Notes under the pieces: model-generated
Told to the model about the DNA's origin: nothing
The model's database searches: none
Seen by the model: only the letters and a program-made list of their open reading frames with translations
Source: [Bacteroides] pectinophilus
GTDB taxonomy: Bacteria > Bacillota > Clostridia > Lachnospirales > Lachnospiraceae
Direction: 5' to 3'
DNA length: 64,000 bases
Assembly: GCA_025146925.1 (NCBI GenBank)
Contig: CP102260.1
Span: 1,193,001 to 1,257,000, forward strand
Shown here: piece by piece, positions 52,411 through 61,771 of the stretch
How the letters are laid out: every line of letters starts with the position of its first letter
Numbering within the stretch: the first letter of the stretch is position 1
Program-made: the position numbers and the translations under genes

Positions 52411-55374
52411 ATGGCATTTTTATTTAATAATATTAATAGTGAGCTTATGAGCAGATACGAGTTTGTACGCAGTGAACGTCTTGATGACCTCAATTCAGAC
52501 GGAGTGTTATTGAGACATAAGAAGAGCGGTGCAAGGCTCGTACTTTTATCTAATGACGATGAAAACAAAGTATTTTCAATCGGGTTCCGTACACCGCCTT
52601 ATAATGATACGGGACTTCAGCATATTATTGAGCATACCGTACTTTGCGGTTCAAGAAAGTATCCGGTGAAGGATCCGTTTGTTGAGTTATGCAAAGGCTC
52701 ACTCAATACATTTCTTAATGCAATGACATATCCGGATAAGACAGTATATCCGGTTGCAAGCTGCAATATGGCTGATTTTAAGAATATCATGGATGTGTAT
52801 ATGGATGCTGTGTTCTATCCGAATATCTATAAGCGTGAAGAGATATTCATGCAGGAGGGCTGGCATTACGAGCTTGACAATGCGGAGGATGAGCTTAAGT
52901 ATAATGGTGTTGTATACAACGAGATGAAGGGAGCATATTCATCACCGGATGAACTTCTCTCAAGATACACGTTCCAGTCGCTGTTTCCTGACACAACATA
53001 CAGCTGCGAGTCAGGCGGAGACCCTGAGAAGATACCTGAGCTGACAAGAGAGGAATACCTTGAGTATCACAGGAACTTCTATCATCCTGCCAACAGCTAT
53101 ATATATCTGTATGGCGATATGGATATGGAAGAGAGACTCAGATATCTTGATGAGCAGTACCTTTCAGCATTTGACAAGGCAGATGTTCCGGGAATAGAAG
53201 ATGAATCTGCCATAGGAATACAGAAGACATTCGAAAGACCCGCTTATGTTGAGCATGATTATGCTGTCACAGAGGACGAGCCGCTTGAAGATAATGCGTA
53301 TCTTTCATATAACACAGTAGTCGGGACTTCACTTGATGCCAAGCTTTATCTCGCAATGCAGGTGCTTGATTATGCTCTTGTAATGGCACCTGGAGCCGGA
53401 TTAAAGCAGGCGCTTCTCGATAATGGTATAGGAACTGATGTATACAGTTCTTATGAGAACTCAATCCTCCAGCCAGTATATTCGGTTATTGCAAGAGGAG
53501 CTTCGGCTGAACAGAAGGAAGAATTTGTAAGAATTATAAAGGATGTTCTTAAGCACATGGCAGAAGAAGGAATAGACAGGGATACTCTTCTTGCCGGAAT
53601 TAATGTATACGAATTCAGATACCGTGAGGCTGATTTCGGACAGTTCCCTAAGGGACTTATGTACGGATTGCAGCTTATGGATAGCTGGCTTTATGATGAT
53701 AATGAGCCATTTATGCATATTAATGCAGGAACAACCTTTGACGAGCTTAAGCGTGAAGTTAATTCGGGAAGCGGATATTTTGAGAATATCATCAGGGAAT
53801 ATCTGCTTGATAATAACCATGCATCGCTGCTTGTGCTTAATCCTAAGGCTAATCTTACACAGAGTCGGGAGAAGCAGGTCAGTGACAGGCTTGCTGCATA
53901 TAAGGCATCACTTACGGATGAACAGATTGAGGACATTGTTAATAGTACGGCTGCACTTAAGAAATATCAGGAAGAGCCAAGCTCACAGGAAGAACTTAAG
54001 ACGATACCTATGCTTTCAATATCAGATATTAAGAAGGAAGCAGCACCGCTGCATATTGATGAGAATGAGAGCAATGGTGTAAAGGTAATAAGGCACAATA
54101 TATTTACCAACAGAATTTCATATATACTTCTGTCATTTGACTGCCGTAATGTCCGTCAGGAAGACATTCCTTATATAGGAATACTCTCAGGAGTGCTTGG
54201 TCTCATGGATACAGAGAATTACGGCTATGCAGACCTGAGTACGCAGATTAACCTTAAGACGGGCGGCATATATACAAGTGCGGCAGTATATTCGGATAAG
54301 AAGGATTTTGACATTGTCAATGTACGCTTTGAGACGAAGGCAAAAGTCCTCTATGAGAATGCAGCAGATGCATTCTCGCTTGTTAATGAAATGCTGTTCA
54401 CGACAAAGTTTGGTGATTATAAGCGCCTTAAAGAGATTCTTGATATGGGCAAATCACGCATGGAATCAATGATGGCGGGAGCAGGACACAGTATCGCCAT
54501 GCTGTGTGCGTCAAAGCAGTTTTCCAAAGCGGCATGGTATTCTGACAGTCTCCGCGGCTACAGCTATTATACAGAAGTGTGCAGAATACTTAAGAATTTT
54601 GACGAAGAGAAGGAAAAGGTTGCAGAAAAGCTTGAACAGCTTGTCAGGAAGATATTTATAAAAGAGAATCTGATTGTAAGCTTTACCGCTGATGATAAGG
54701 GATATGGAATGGCTCATGAGCCGCTTGACGCATTTACGAAGGGACTTTCGGATGTTCCATCAGTGCCTGAGGCAAGGGATTATAAGCCTGAGAAGGAAAG
54801 CCTTGGACTTACAAGCTCATCACAGGTGCAGTACGTTGCAAGATGCGGTAACTTCAGGACAGGCGGGTTTGATTACACAGGAGCACTCAGGGTTCTTAAG
54901 GTTATATTCTCATATGACTATTTGTGGACAAATGTGCGTGTTAAGGGTGGAGCATACGGCTGCATGAGTGGTTTTGGATTTGGAGGTGACAGTTATCTGC
55001 TGTCATACCGTGATCCTAATCTGGAAAAGACTAATGAGATATATGAGAAGGCTCCGGAGTTTGTAAGGAACTTTACGGTGAGTGAGCGTGATATGACTAA
55101 GTTTATAATAGGAACAATCGGTGAGATAGATACACCGATGACACCTGTAACTGTCGGAGCACGTTCATTCGGTGCATACCTTACGCATATGACGGTTGAG
55201 GATTACCAGAAGGAGAGAGATGAGATTATAAATGCAGATGAGCAGAGTATAAGAGCGCTTGCGGACCTTCTCCAGTGTGTTCTCGATCAGAACTATTTCT
55301 GTGTTGTAGGTAATGCAGGAAAGATACAGAATGCTTCAGCAATGTTTGACAGGATTGAAGCACTTACAAAATAA
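52411..55374 (+). CDS. M16C-family zinc peptidase (presequence protease-like)
   Basis: A 987-aa single-chain inverzincin of the PreP/Cym1 type. The inverted zinc motif is HIIEH in GLQHIIEHTVLCGS (His71, Glu74, His75), with a distal Glu ligand in NEMKGAYSSP. The M16C-associated middle domain and a second, inactive half follow (GGIYTSAAVYSDKKDF, then RVKGGAYGCMSGF near the C-terminus). Such enzymes degrade short unfolded peptides in a closed chamber. No signal peptide is seen, so it is cytoplasmic. ATG 52411 has AAAGGA 6-7 bases upstream; ATG 52393 is less likely. Confidence 0.94.
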   Translation: MAFLFNNINSELMSRYEFVRSERLDDLNSDGVLLRHKKSGARLVLLSNDDENKVFSIGFRTPPYNDTGLQHIIEHTVLCGSRKYPVKDPFVELCKGSLNTFLNAMTYPDKTVYPVASCNMADFKNIMDVYMDAVFYPNIYKREEIFMQEGWHYELDNAEDELKYNGVVYNEMKGAYSSPDELLSRYTFQSLFPDTTYSCESGGDPEKIPELTREEYLEYHRNFYHPANSYIYLYGDMDMEERLRYLDEQYLSAFDKADVPGIEDESAIGIQKTFERPAYVEHDYAVTEDEPLEDNAYLSYNTVVGTSLDAKLYLAMQVLDYALVMAPGAGLKQALLDNGIGTDVYSSYENSILQPVYSVIARGASAEQKEEFVRIIKDVLKHMAEEGIDRDTLLAGINVYEFRYREADFGQFPKGLMYGLQLMDSWLYDDNEPFMHINAGTTFDELKREVNSGSGYFENIIREYLLDNNHASLLVLNPKANLTQSREKQVSDRLAAYKASLTDEQIEDIVNSTAALKKYQEEPSSQEELKTIPMLSISDIKKEAAPLHIDENESNGVKVIRHNIFTNRISYILLSFDCRNVRQEDIPYIGILSGVLGLMDTENYGYADLSTQINLKTGGIYTSAAVYSDKKDFDIVNVRFETKAKVLYENAADAFSLVNEMLFTTKFGDYKRLKEILDMGKSRMESMMAGAGHSIAMLCASKQFSKAAWYSDSLRGYSYYTEVCRILKNFDEEKEKVAEKLEQLVRKIFIKENLIVSFTADDKGYGMAHEPLDAFTKGLSDVPSVPEARDYKPEKESLGLTSSSQVQYVARCGNFRTGGFDYTGALRVLKVIFSYDYLWTNVRVKGGAYGCMSGFGFGGDSYLLSYRDPNLEKTNEIYEKAPEFVRNFTVSERDMTKFIIGTIGEIDTPMTPVTVGARSFGAYLTHMTVEDYQKERDEIINADEQSIRALADLLQCVLDQNYFCVVGNAGKIQNASAMFDRIEALTK

Positions 55375-55392
55375 CGAATCAGGGAAATTAAC

Positions 55393-56736
55393 ATGCGACA
55401 GGATTTAAAAGGTTTTTACCGTGCGGTCGCGACACTTGTGATTCCGCTTGCATTGCAGAATCTTATCAATGTCGGAGTGTCGGCGGCTGACGTATTCATG
55501 CTTGGCATGGTTGGAGAGAAGGCGCTTGCCGCCAGCTCTCTTGCCGGTCAGGTACAGTATATAATGACACTGATATTCTTCGGATTATCTTCAGGTGCAT
55601 CGGTTCTTATAGCCCAGTACTGGGGCAAAGGTAATCTTGATGCCATTAAGAAGGTACTCGGAATATCGGTTAAGATAGGTCTTGTGGTATCAGTGCTTTT
55701 TACGGTAGTTACATATGCGTTTCCATGGCAGCTTATGCACCTGCTCACCAATGATGAGGAGGTCATGGCACTTGGAGTTAAGTATATGAGGATTGTGTGC
55801 TGGTCATATGTGATATCATCAATGACCATGGTATATCTCAATACTATGAGAAGTATTGAGCGGGTAGTGATATCAATGGGGACATATCTTGTATCACTCA
55901 TAGTGAATATCGTATTTAATGCGATATTTATATTCGGACTGTGCGGACTGCCGGCGATGGGAATAGTCGGAGCTGCATGTGCAACATTACTTGCAAGAGT
56001 TGTTGAATTCGTAATAGTGGTAGTGTATGACAGAAAGTTCAACCCGGTATTCAGATTCAGTTTTTCTTTCTTTAAGAAGGATGAACTTCTCTTTAAGGAC
56101 TATGTTAAGTTCTCTGTGCCGGTAGTATGTAATGAGCTTATGTGGGGTTCCGGGTGTGCAGTGATAACTGCAATAATCGGACATCTCGGGAGCAGTATGA
56201 CGGCAGCCAATTCCGCTGCGCAGGTTGCAAGACAGCTTGCGGTAGTGCTCGCACTTGGAATTGCCAATGCAACGGCAATTATGATTGGAAAAGTAATAGG
56301 CGAAGGAAAGATGGAGCTTGCAAGAGAATACGGAACGAGATTTGTACGTCTTAGCCTTATTGTGGGAGCAATAGGTTCAATGGTTATTCTTATTGTAAGG
56401 CCGGTGCTTCTGGCAGTTATGTCACTTACACCTGAGGCATCAGAGTATCTGTCACTTATGATGTTTGTAATGACATATTTTGTGTTTTTCCAGTCATACA
56501 ATACGGTGCTTGTTGTCGGTATATTCAGAGCAGGCGGTGACACAAAGTTTGGACTGCTTATAGATGTCGGTTTCATGTGGGGCTTTTCTATAACAGCAGG
56601 TGCCATTGCGGCATTTGTGCTGAAGGTGCCACCGATGCTCGTATATATACTTCTCTTAAGTGATGAAGTACTCAAGGTGCCATTCTCAACTTTAAGATAT
56701 AAGCAGAGAAGATGGCTTAATAACGTAACAAGATAG
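55393..56736 (+). CDS. MATE-family multidrug/cation efflux transporter
   Basis: A 447-aa membrane protein with about 12 hydrophobic helices in two repeats (MatE domains at about residues 12-175 and 235-400). VIPLALQNLINVGVSAADVF starts the first and FSVPVVCNELMWGSG the second. The family exports drugs or metabolites in exchange for H+ or Na+; the substrate is unknown. It lies 18 bases after the M16C gene with CAGGG as ribosome site, so it may be co-transcribed. It faces the ferredoxin-like gene with only 17 bases between the stops and no terminator. Confidence 0.95.
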   Translation: MRQDLKGFYRAVATLVIPLALQNLINVGVSAADVFMLGMVGEKALAASSLAGQVQYIMTLIFFGLSSGASVLIAQYWGKGNLDAIKKVLGISVKIGLVVSVLFTVVTYAFPWQLMHLLTNDEEVMALGVKYMRIVCWSYVISSMTMVYLNTMRSIERVVISMGTYLVSLIVNIVFNAIFIFGLCGLPAMGIVGAACATLLARVVEFVIVVVYDRKFNPVFRFSFSFFKKDELLFKDYVKFSVPVVCNELMWGSGCAVITAIIGHLGSSMTAANSAAQVARQLAVVLALGIANATAIMIGKVIGEGKMELAREYGTRFVRLSLIVGAIGSMVILIVRPVLLAVMSLTPEASEYLSLMMFVMTYFVFFQSYNTVLVVGIFRAGGDTKFGLLIDVGFMWGFSITAGAIAAFVLKVPPMLVYILLLSDEVLKVPFSTLRYKQRRWLNNVTR

Positions 56737-56753
56737 ATTAATAATTATAATAT

Positions 56754-57362
56754 CTAATACAGAATCTGGCCGTTAATTGAGATTACCATGACACGCAGCG
56801 CTATATCCTTACCGCTTGCCTCGATTGCTCGTTTAACGGCATATTCTATGCCTCCGCAGCATGGAACTTCCATACGCGCAACAGTTATGCTGTTAATCTC
56901 ATTGGATGAAAATATGGCAGCGAGCTTCTCACTGTAATCAACCATGTCGAGCTTAGGACAGCCGATAAGTGTTATGCGGTTTGCCATGAATGAATTGTGG
57001 AAGTTGGCATGTGCATAAGCAGTACAGTCAGCGGCGATTAACAGGTCAGCGTTGCTGAAGTAAGGCGCACTGATTGGAGCAAGCTTAATCTGGACAGGCC
57101 AGTTGCCAATCTTGGAACCGCCGCTGTGGCCGCCGGCAGCTTCGACAGCCTTGGCATCATAGCATGCAGCTTCTCTTTCAGTAAATGATATTGCATCGGC
57201 AGGACATGCAGGGAGGCAGTCTCCAAGACCGTCACAGTAGTCATCGCGCAGGAGCTTTGCTTTGCCGTTCACCATTCCTATTGCGCCTTCATGGCATGCA
57301 TTGGCACATGCACCGCAGCCTGTGCACTTTTCTTCATCAATAGTTATAATCTTTCTTATCAT
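56754..57362 (-). CDS. Two-cluster ferredoxin-like iron-sulfur protein
   Basis: A 202-aa protein. The N-terminal third is a 4Fe-4S dicluster domain: KCTGCGACANACHEGAIG (CxxCxxCxxxCH) and YCDGLGDCLPACPADAI (variant CX5CX3CP). The C-terminal part has its own cysteines (DCTAYAHANFHNS, IGCPKLDMVDY, VPCCGGIEYAV) that could bind another cofactor. Similar proteins sit beside Crp/Fnr regulators and hybrid-cluster protein genes in clostridia, suggesting a redox or nitrosative-stress role; that is inferred. The start has AAGGAGA upstream. It is divergent from a Crp/Fnr gene with a 20-bp palindrome between. Confidence 0.85.
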   Translation of the reverse strand: MIRKIITIDEEKCTGCGACANACHEGAIGMVNGKAKLLRDDYCDGLGDCLPACPADAISFTEREAACYDAKAVEAAGGHSGGSKIGNWPVQIKLAPISAPYFSNADLLIAADCTAYAHANFHNSFMANRITLIGCPKLDMVDYSEKLAAIFSSNEINSITVARMEVPCCGGIEYAVKRAIEASGKDIALRVMVISINGQILY

Positions 57363-57427
57363 AAAATTCTCCTTATTTCAATAATTTTTATCAACAGCAT
57401 TGAGTATAATAGATTAATAATATAAAA

Positions 57428-57447
57428 TATGTTGTTGCAACAACATA
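57428..57447. promoter_or_regulatory. 20-bp perfect palindrome, Crp/Fnr-type operator candidate
   Basis: TATGTTGTTG (57428-57437) and CAACAACATA (57438-57447) form a perfect palindrome in the 117-base region between the divergent ferredoxin-like and Crp/Fnr genes. Its two-fold TTGTTG/CAACAA form suits a Crp/Fnr dimer. Confidence 0.7.
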
Positions 57448-57479
57448 ATAAGACTGTTTGCTGGAGGAAGGATAAATTT

Positions 57480-58184
57480 ATGAGCATTAAGAAATTCAGC
57501 ATTAAGAATTATGATATGAAGAAATATTACGGGCTTCTTGAAAAGACGGTACTTTTTCAAGGCTGTGACGATGAATCAATAGAGAATATGCTGGACTGCC
57601 TGAGTGCAGAGATACGCACGTATGATAAAGATGAAGTTGTATTCCATACGGGTGATGTAAATGTTCCGCTTGGTGTTGTTCTCTCCGGCAAAGTCCACAT
57701 AGGGCAGAGCGATGTGTTCGGTAATTATAATATAATGTCAGATGCAAAGCCGGGAGAGTTTTTTGCAGAGAGCTTTGCGTGTGCAAGGAATATTCCCATG
57801 ATACCTGAGGTCGTAGCGGATGAGAAGAGTGAGATATTATTCTTAGGAATCGAAAAGGTTCTTTCAACATGCCATGGTGCATGTCAGTTTCATACGAAGC
57901 TTGTGAGCAATCTGGTGACGGCGATTGCATCCAAGAATATAAGACTTATGCAGAAGATAACGGACACGGCTCCCAAATCAATCAGGGAGCGTGTCCTGTC
58001 ATATCTGTCATATCAGTCAGAAATTAACGAATCTGATGAATTCGATATTGCATATAACCGGCAGCAGATGGCGGACTATCTTGGCGTAGACAGAAGCGCT
58101 CTGTCTGCTGAACTCGGCAGGATGAGGGATGATGGAATAATTGCTTTCAGGAAGAATCATTTTAGATTACTTACGTCCTGTTGA
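57480..58184 (+). CDS. Crp/Fnr-family transcriptional regulator
   Basis: A 234-aa regulator. A cyclic-nucleotide-binding-like beta domain covers about residues 30-150 (LSGKVHIGQSD, GEFFAESFACA). A dimer helix and HTH_Crp domain follow (about 165-230, with NRQQMADYLGVDRSALSAEL as recognition region). No N-terminal FNR Cys cluster is present; three single Cys occur in the sensor part. A heme- or small-ligand-sensing HcpR-like protein is possible but not shown. ATG 57480 has GGAGGAAGG upstream; an earlier start at 57429 lies in the palindrome. Its end overlaps dut by 18 bases. Confidence 0.88.
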   Translation: MSIKKFSIKNYDMKKYYGLLEKTVLFQGCDDESIENMLDCLSAEIRTYDKDEVVFHTGDVNVPLGVVLSGKVHIGQSDVFGNYNIMSDAKPGEFFAESFACARNIPMIPEVVADEKSEILFLGIEKVLSTCHGACQFHTKLVSNLVTAIASKNIRLMQKITDTAPKSIRERVLSYLSYQSEINESDEFDIAYNRQQMADYLGVDRSALSAELGRMRDDGIIAFRKNHFRLLTSC

Positions 58185-58610
58185 GCCGAATCCGCCTTCA
58201 CCACGCTCAGTATCACCAAGTTCATCAGTCTCTTCAAATTGAGCTGTGAGGAACGGAGTGATTACGAGCTGTGCAATTCTTTCGCAGCTTTCAATAGTAA
58301 CGGCCTCTGATGAGTGGTTATGAAGTGCTACCATAATCTCGCCACGGTAATCGGCATCGATAACACCAACCTTGTTGGCAGGAGCGATGCCTTTTTTGCA
58401 TGCAAGACCGCTTCTTGCATATACGAGACCGGCAAAGCCTACCGGAATCTCTACCGAAAGACCTGTATGTATAAACTGTGTCTGGCCCGGCTCAATAGTT
58501 ACGGACGAATCCATGCATGCGTACAGATCGGCACCTGCTGCAAATGGTGTTCCGTAAGTAGGTATAACTGCGTCCGGGTGTAATTTCTTTATTCTAACCT
58601 GCTGTGTCAT
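58167..58610 (-). CDS. dut: dUTP diphosphatase
   Basis: A 147-aa trimeric enzyme that hydrolyses dUTP to dUMP, keeping uracil out of DNA and feeding dTMP synthesis. All five motifs are present: AGADLYA, RSGLACKKGIA (with the catalytic-site SG), GVIDADYRGEIMV (catalytic Asp), ERIAQLVI and the C-terminal RGEGGFGSTG arm. Length is typical. It precedes the minus-strand start of nothing else and follows nrdG in the same direction, 72 bases apart, so deoxynucleotide genes cluster here. A hairpin leader precedes its ACGGAGA ribosome site. Confidence 0.97.
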   Translation of the reverse strand: MTQQVRIKKLHPDAVIPTYGTPFAAGADLYACMDSSVTIEPGQTQFIHTGLSVEIPVGFAGLVYARSGLACKKGIAPANKVGVIDADYRGEIMVALHNHSSEAVTIESCERIAQLVITPFLTAQFEETDELGDTERGEGGFGSTGRK

Positions 58611-58618
58611 AAATATAA

Positions 58619-58643
58619 TCTCCGTTCTGCCGCATCAGACGGC
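58619..58643 (-). promoter_or_regulatory. Hairpin plus AGAACGGAGA leader of dut
   Basis: On the minus strand GCCG (58643-58640), loop TCTGATG and CGGC (58632-58629), followed at once by AGAACGGAGA and ATG 58610. It has the same layout as the plus-strand leaders. Confidence 0.55.
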
Positions 58644-58682
58644 TGTAAGTGTTCTTAAATTATTCTGGATTATTCTGATAGG

Positions 58683-59234
58683 TTATTGTTCAAGTGGCTC
58701 AAGAGTGTCCTTGGAAGGATCCCACAGAACAACACGGCCTTCTTTGAGTGAAGGCTGTACAAGGATTGTGCGCTGGTTAGAAGAGCCCTTGAAACGAAGC
58801 GTAAGATCCTTTAACTCTTCAACAAACTTTCCGTCTACAAGAACGTCAAGATATGAGAGGAGTTCCATAGTCTCCGGCCATTCTTTGCACATGTGTCCGA
58901 GAATGTCTTTCTCAAAATCATAACCGGTAAAGCACCAGATATCTTTGCCGGGATAAGTGCTGCGTACCTTACGTACAAGAGGAAGAAGCCCCTGCTGGTT
59001 GATATGCTCAAACGGTTCACCGCCAAGCAGCGTAAGACCTGATATATATGAAGGCTTCAGGTAATCAATAATCTTGTCAATAACTTCTTCAGTAAAAGGG
59101 CTGCCGTAGTTAAAATCCCAGGCAACCTCATTAAAACAATTCTTGCAGTGATGCGTGCATCCGCTTACAAAAACGGATACACGGACACCAAGACCATTGG
59201 CAACATCACAATATTTTATATCTGCGTAATTCAT
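58683..59234 (-). CDS. nrdG: Anaerobic ribonucleotide reductase activating protein
   Basis: A 183-aa radical SAM enzyme that places the glycyl radical on NrdD. The cluster motif is SGCTHHCKNC (about residues 25-34; C-x3-C-x2-C), then LLGGEPFEH binds SAM. Length is close to the family norm (150-190 aa). ATG 59234 (NYADIKYCD) fits the family start; a TTG at 59252 is possible but would include the ribosome site. It follows nrdD on the minus strand after 27 bases, so both are on one transcript from the nrdD promoter. Confidence 0.96.
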   Translation of the reverse strand: MNYADIKYCDVANGLGVRVSVFVSGCTHHCKNCFNEVAWDFNYGSPFTEEVIDKIIDYLKPSYISGLTLLGGEPFEHINQQGLLPLVRKVRSTYPGKDIWCFTGYDFEKDILGHMCKEWPETMELLSYLDVLVDGKFVEELKDLTLRFKGSSNQRTILVQPSLKEGRVVLWDPSKDTLEPLEQ

Positions 59235-59261
59235 AATAATATAATACTCCAATCAGTTACT

Positions 59262-61388
59262 TTACAGATGCAGTACTCTTGAATTAATCTCTTTAGTCTT
59301 TCCGACATTCCAGAAGTTCTCACCAAGATAACCGCAGGTACGTCTTGTTACATTCATCTTGGAATGATCCTTGTTGTGGCACTGAGGACATTCCCACTCA
59401 AGGTCTTCATTAATAATAATCTCTCCGTCAAAGCCACATACATGACAATAATCGGACTTAGTGTTGAACTCGGCATACTGGATATTGTCATAGATGAACT
59501 TAACAAGCTCACGGAGTGCCGGAATATTATTCTTCATATTAGGAATCTCAACATATGAGATAGCACCGCCGCTTGATATGGTCTGGAACTGGCTCTCAAA
59601 TGAGAACTTCTCAAATGCATCAATCTTCTCGCGCACATCAACATGATAGGAGTTGGTATAATAGCCCTTGTCAGTTACATCCTTAATAACGCCGAAGCGC
59701 TTGCGGTCAATCTCGGCAAAACGGTAGCAGAGACTCTCAGCAGGAGTGCCATAAAGACCGAAGCCAAGACCTGTTGTCTTTTTCCATGTCTCAGTGGCTT
59801 CTCTCATGCGGTTCATAACCTTAAGCGCAAATTCAGTACCCTTAGGATCAGTGTGGCTTACACCGGTCATGAGCCTGGTGAGCTCATACAGGCCTATATA
59901 TCCGAGTGAGAGAGTGGAGTAGCCATTGTGAAGGAGCTTGTCAATCTTCTCACCTTTCTTAAGACGGGCAATTGCACCGTACTGCCAGTGAATAGGACTT
60001 ACATCAGAAAGAGTTCCTTCAAGCGCACGGTGTCTGCACATAAGAGCTTCAAAGCAGAGTGCAAGACGTTCTTCCATAAGCTCCCAGAACTTCTCCTCAT
60101 CACCTCTTGCAATCAGCCCCATCTGAGGAAGGTTAATCGACACAACGCCCTGATTAAAACGGCCTTCCCACTTGTAATTGCCATTCTCGTCCTTCCATGG
60201 GCTTAAGAAACTGCGGCAGCCCATGCAGCTGAATACGTTGCCTTCGTAGTTCTCGCGCATCTTCTTGGCAGAGATGTAATCAGGATACATTCTCTTTGCA
60301 GAACAACGTACGGCAAGCTCAGTAAGGTAATCATACCTGCCTCCGTTAAGACAGTTATGCTCATCAAGAACATATATAAGCTTTGGAAAGGCAGGTGTTA
60401 TGTAGACACCATTCTCATTCTTAATACCTTCAAGACGCTGACGGAGTATCTCTTCGATAATCATTGCATTCTCTTCAATGTATGGGTCATCCTTATCCAG
60501 ATTAAGGAAGAGAGTAACAAATGGAGACTGTCCGTTAGTTGTCATCAGTGTATTAATCTGATACTGGATTGTCTGTACGCCTGACTTAAGCTCATCGTAG
60601 AGCCTGTCAGCAATAAACTGCTGGATAATCTCAGGTGACATTATATCGGAATACTTTTCTTTGTAGTGCTTTTCATACTTAAGCCTGCTTTTACGCAGAT
60701 ACTTGCCAAGGTGGCGTATATCAACAGACTGTCCGCCATACTGGCTTGAAGCAACAGCGGCAATAATCTGTGTGACAACAGTACAGGCTACCTGAAAACT
60801 CTTAGGAGTCTCAATAAGCTTGCCGTTCATAACTGTTCCGTTGTCAAGCATATCACCGATATTGACAAGGCAGCAGTTGAATATAGACTGTACGAAATAG
60901 TCCGAATCATGAAAATGTAATACGCCTTCGTCATGTGCTTTTGATATATTCTCAGGGAGAAGAATACGTCTTGTAAGGTCTCTTGAGACCTCTCCGGCAA
61001 TAAGGTCACGCTGTGTAGAAGCAATAGTGGCGTTCTTGTTGGAATTCTCCTCCATTACATCTTTGTTGCTGTTCTGGATAAGGCTCATGATAGATTCATC
61101 AGTTGTGTTAGCCTTACGGACAAGAGCACGTGTATAACGGTAGATGATATATGTCTTGGCAAGAATGAACTTGCGCTCAGCCATGAGCTTCTGCTCAATA
61201 ATATCCTGAATATCTTCAACTTTAAGTGCGTCTACGTTGCGGTTCTCGATTGATGCAACGATATTTTCAATCTGACCCTCAGTAATCTTTTCTTTTTCGT
61301 CAACTTCATCGTTAGCTCTCTGGATTGCAACGATAATCTTATTGCGGTCGTATTCGACCTGCCGTCCATTCCTCTTGATAACCTTCAT
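59262..61388 (-). CDS. nrdD: Anaerobic (class III) ribonucleoside-triphosphate reductase
   Basis: A 708-aa enzyme that makes dNTPs from NTPs without oxygen. The N-terminal ATP-cone (about residues 1-90, KVIKRNGRQVEYDRNKI) is the allosteric activity site. The barrel includes NCCLVNI and the active-site region. Near the C-terminus are the zinc motifs CHVCG and CPQCHNK and the glycyl-radical segment RRTCGYLGENFWN (Gly near residue 684). It is the main dNTP source for a strict anaerobe. The promoter and a pair of NrdR-type boxes lie just upstream, at 61463-61535. Confidence 0.98.
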   Translation of the reverse strand: MKVIKRNGRQVEYDRNKIIVAIQRANDEVDEKEKITEGQIENIVASIENRNVDALKVEDIQDIIEQKLMAERKFILAKTYIIYRYTRALVRKANTTDESIMSLIQNSNKDVMEENSNKNATIASTQRDLIAGEVSRDLTRRILLPENISKAHDEGVLHFHDSDYFVQSIFNCCLVNIGDMLDNGTVMNGKLIETPKSFQVACTVVTQIIAAVASSQYGGQSVDIRHLGKYLRKSRLKYEKHYKEKYSDIMSPEIIQQFIADRLYDELKSGVQTIQYQINTLMTTNGQSPFVTLFLNLDKDDPYIEENAMIIEEILRQRLEGIKNENGVYITPAFPKLIYVLDEHNCLNGGRYDYLTELAVRCSAKRMYPDYISAKKMRENYEGNVFSCMGCRSFLSPWKDENGNYKWEGRFNQGVVSINLPQMGLIARGDEEKFWELMEERLALCFEALMCRHRALEGTLSDVSPIHWQYGAIARLKKGEKIDKLLHNGYSTLSLGYIGLYELTRLMTGVSHTDPKGTEFALKVMNRMREATETWKKTTGLGFGLYGTPAESLCYRFAEIDRKRFGVIKDVTDKGYYTNSYHVDVREKIDAFEKFSFESQFQTISSGGAISYVEIPNMKNNIPALRELVKFIYDNIQYAEFNTKSDYCHVCGFDGEIIINEDLEWECPQCHNKDHSKMNVTRRTCGYLGENFWNVGKTKEINSRVLHL

Positions 61389-61462
61389 TGGACTGATTCT
61401 CCCTCTTACTTTACATTATTATATGATGTATCCGGCTGCCACCGGTGTGACAGCCGAGTTAT

Positions 61463-61491
61463 ATTATAGCACCAGAAACCTTATGTGTCTA
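61463..61491 (-). promoter_or_regulatory. Promoter of nrdD-nrdG
   Basis: On the minus strand TAGACA (plus positions 61486-61491), a 17-base spacer and TATAAT (61463-61468), with an extended -10 TGC directly before it. Confidence 0.78.
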
Positions 61492-61535
61492 CCAAATATA
61501 GAAAGAATATTGTATACAAAAACAATATATTGTGC
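61489..61535 (-). promoter_or_regulatory. Tandem NrdR boxes upstream of nrdD
   Basis: GCACAATATATTGTTT (minus strand, 61535-61520) agrees at 14 of 16 positions with the NrdR-box pattern acaCwAtATaTwGtgt as I recall it. A weaker box, TTTCTATATTTGGTAG (61504-61489), lies 15 bp away, the spacing usual for NrdR pairs, and overlaps the -35 box. NrdR-dATP/ATP would repress nrdDG here. Confidence 0.72.
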
Positions 61536-61551
61536 TTTGGCTTAAATACGT

Positions 61552-61588
61552 TCAAAGCAAGCAACCATGGGCGGTTGGAATGCTTTGA
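61552..61588. promoter_or_regulatory. Inverted repeat between nrdD and the PL26-like gene
   Basis: TCAAAGCA (61552-61559) and TGCTTTGA (61581-61588) are perfect 8-bp arms, with AACC/GGTT nested inside. It lies about 190 bases before the lyase gene. It could be an operator or an RNA hairpin. The rest of the gap (61589-61771) is A+T-rich; the only promoter-like signal is an extended -10, TGTTATTAT (61718-61726). Confidence 0.4.
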
Positions 61589-61771
61589 TAAAAAAGTAAC
61601 AATGAAAGTGTATATACATCGGAATTGCAGGAATATCTGACTGTGATTTGTAATGAGATAAAAAATCAGTAAAATACGCAAATTAAAAAAGTATATAGTA
61701 GAAAAATAACGAAAATGTGTTATTATAAATATACATTAAATGAATCAGGTCAGGAAGAGAGGTACGCAAGT

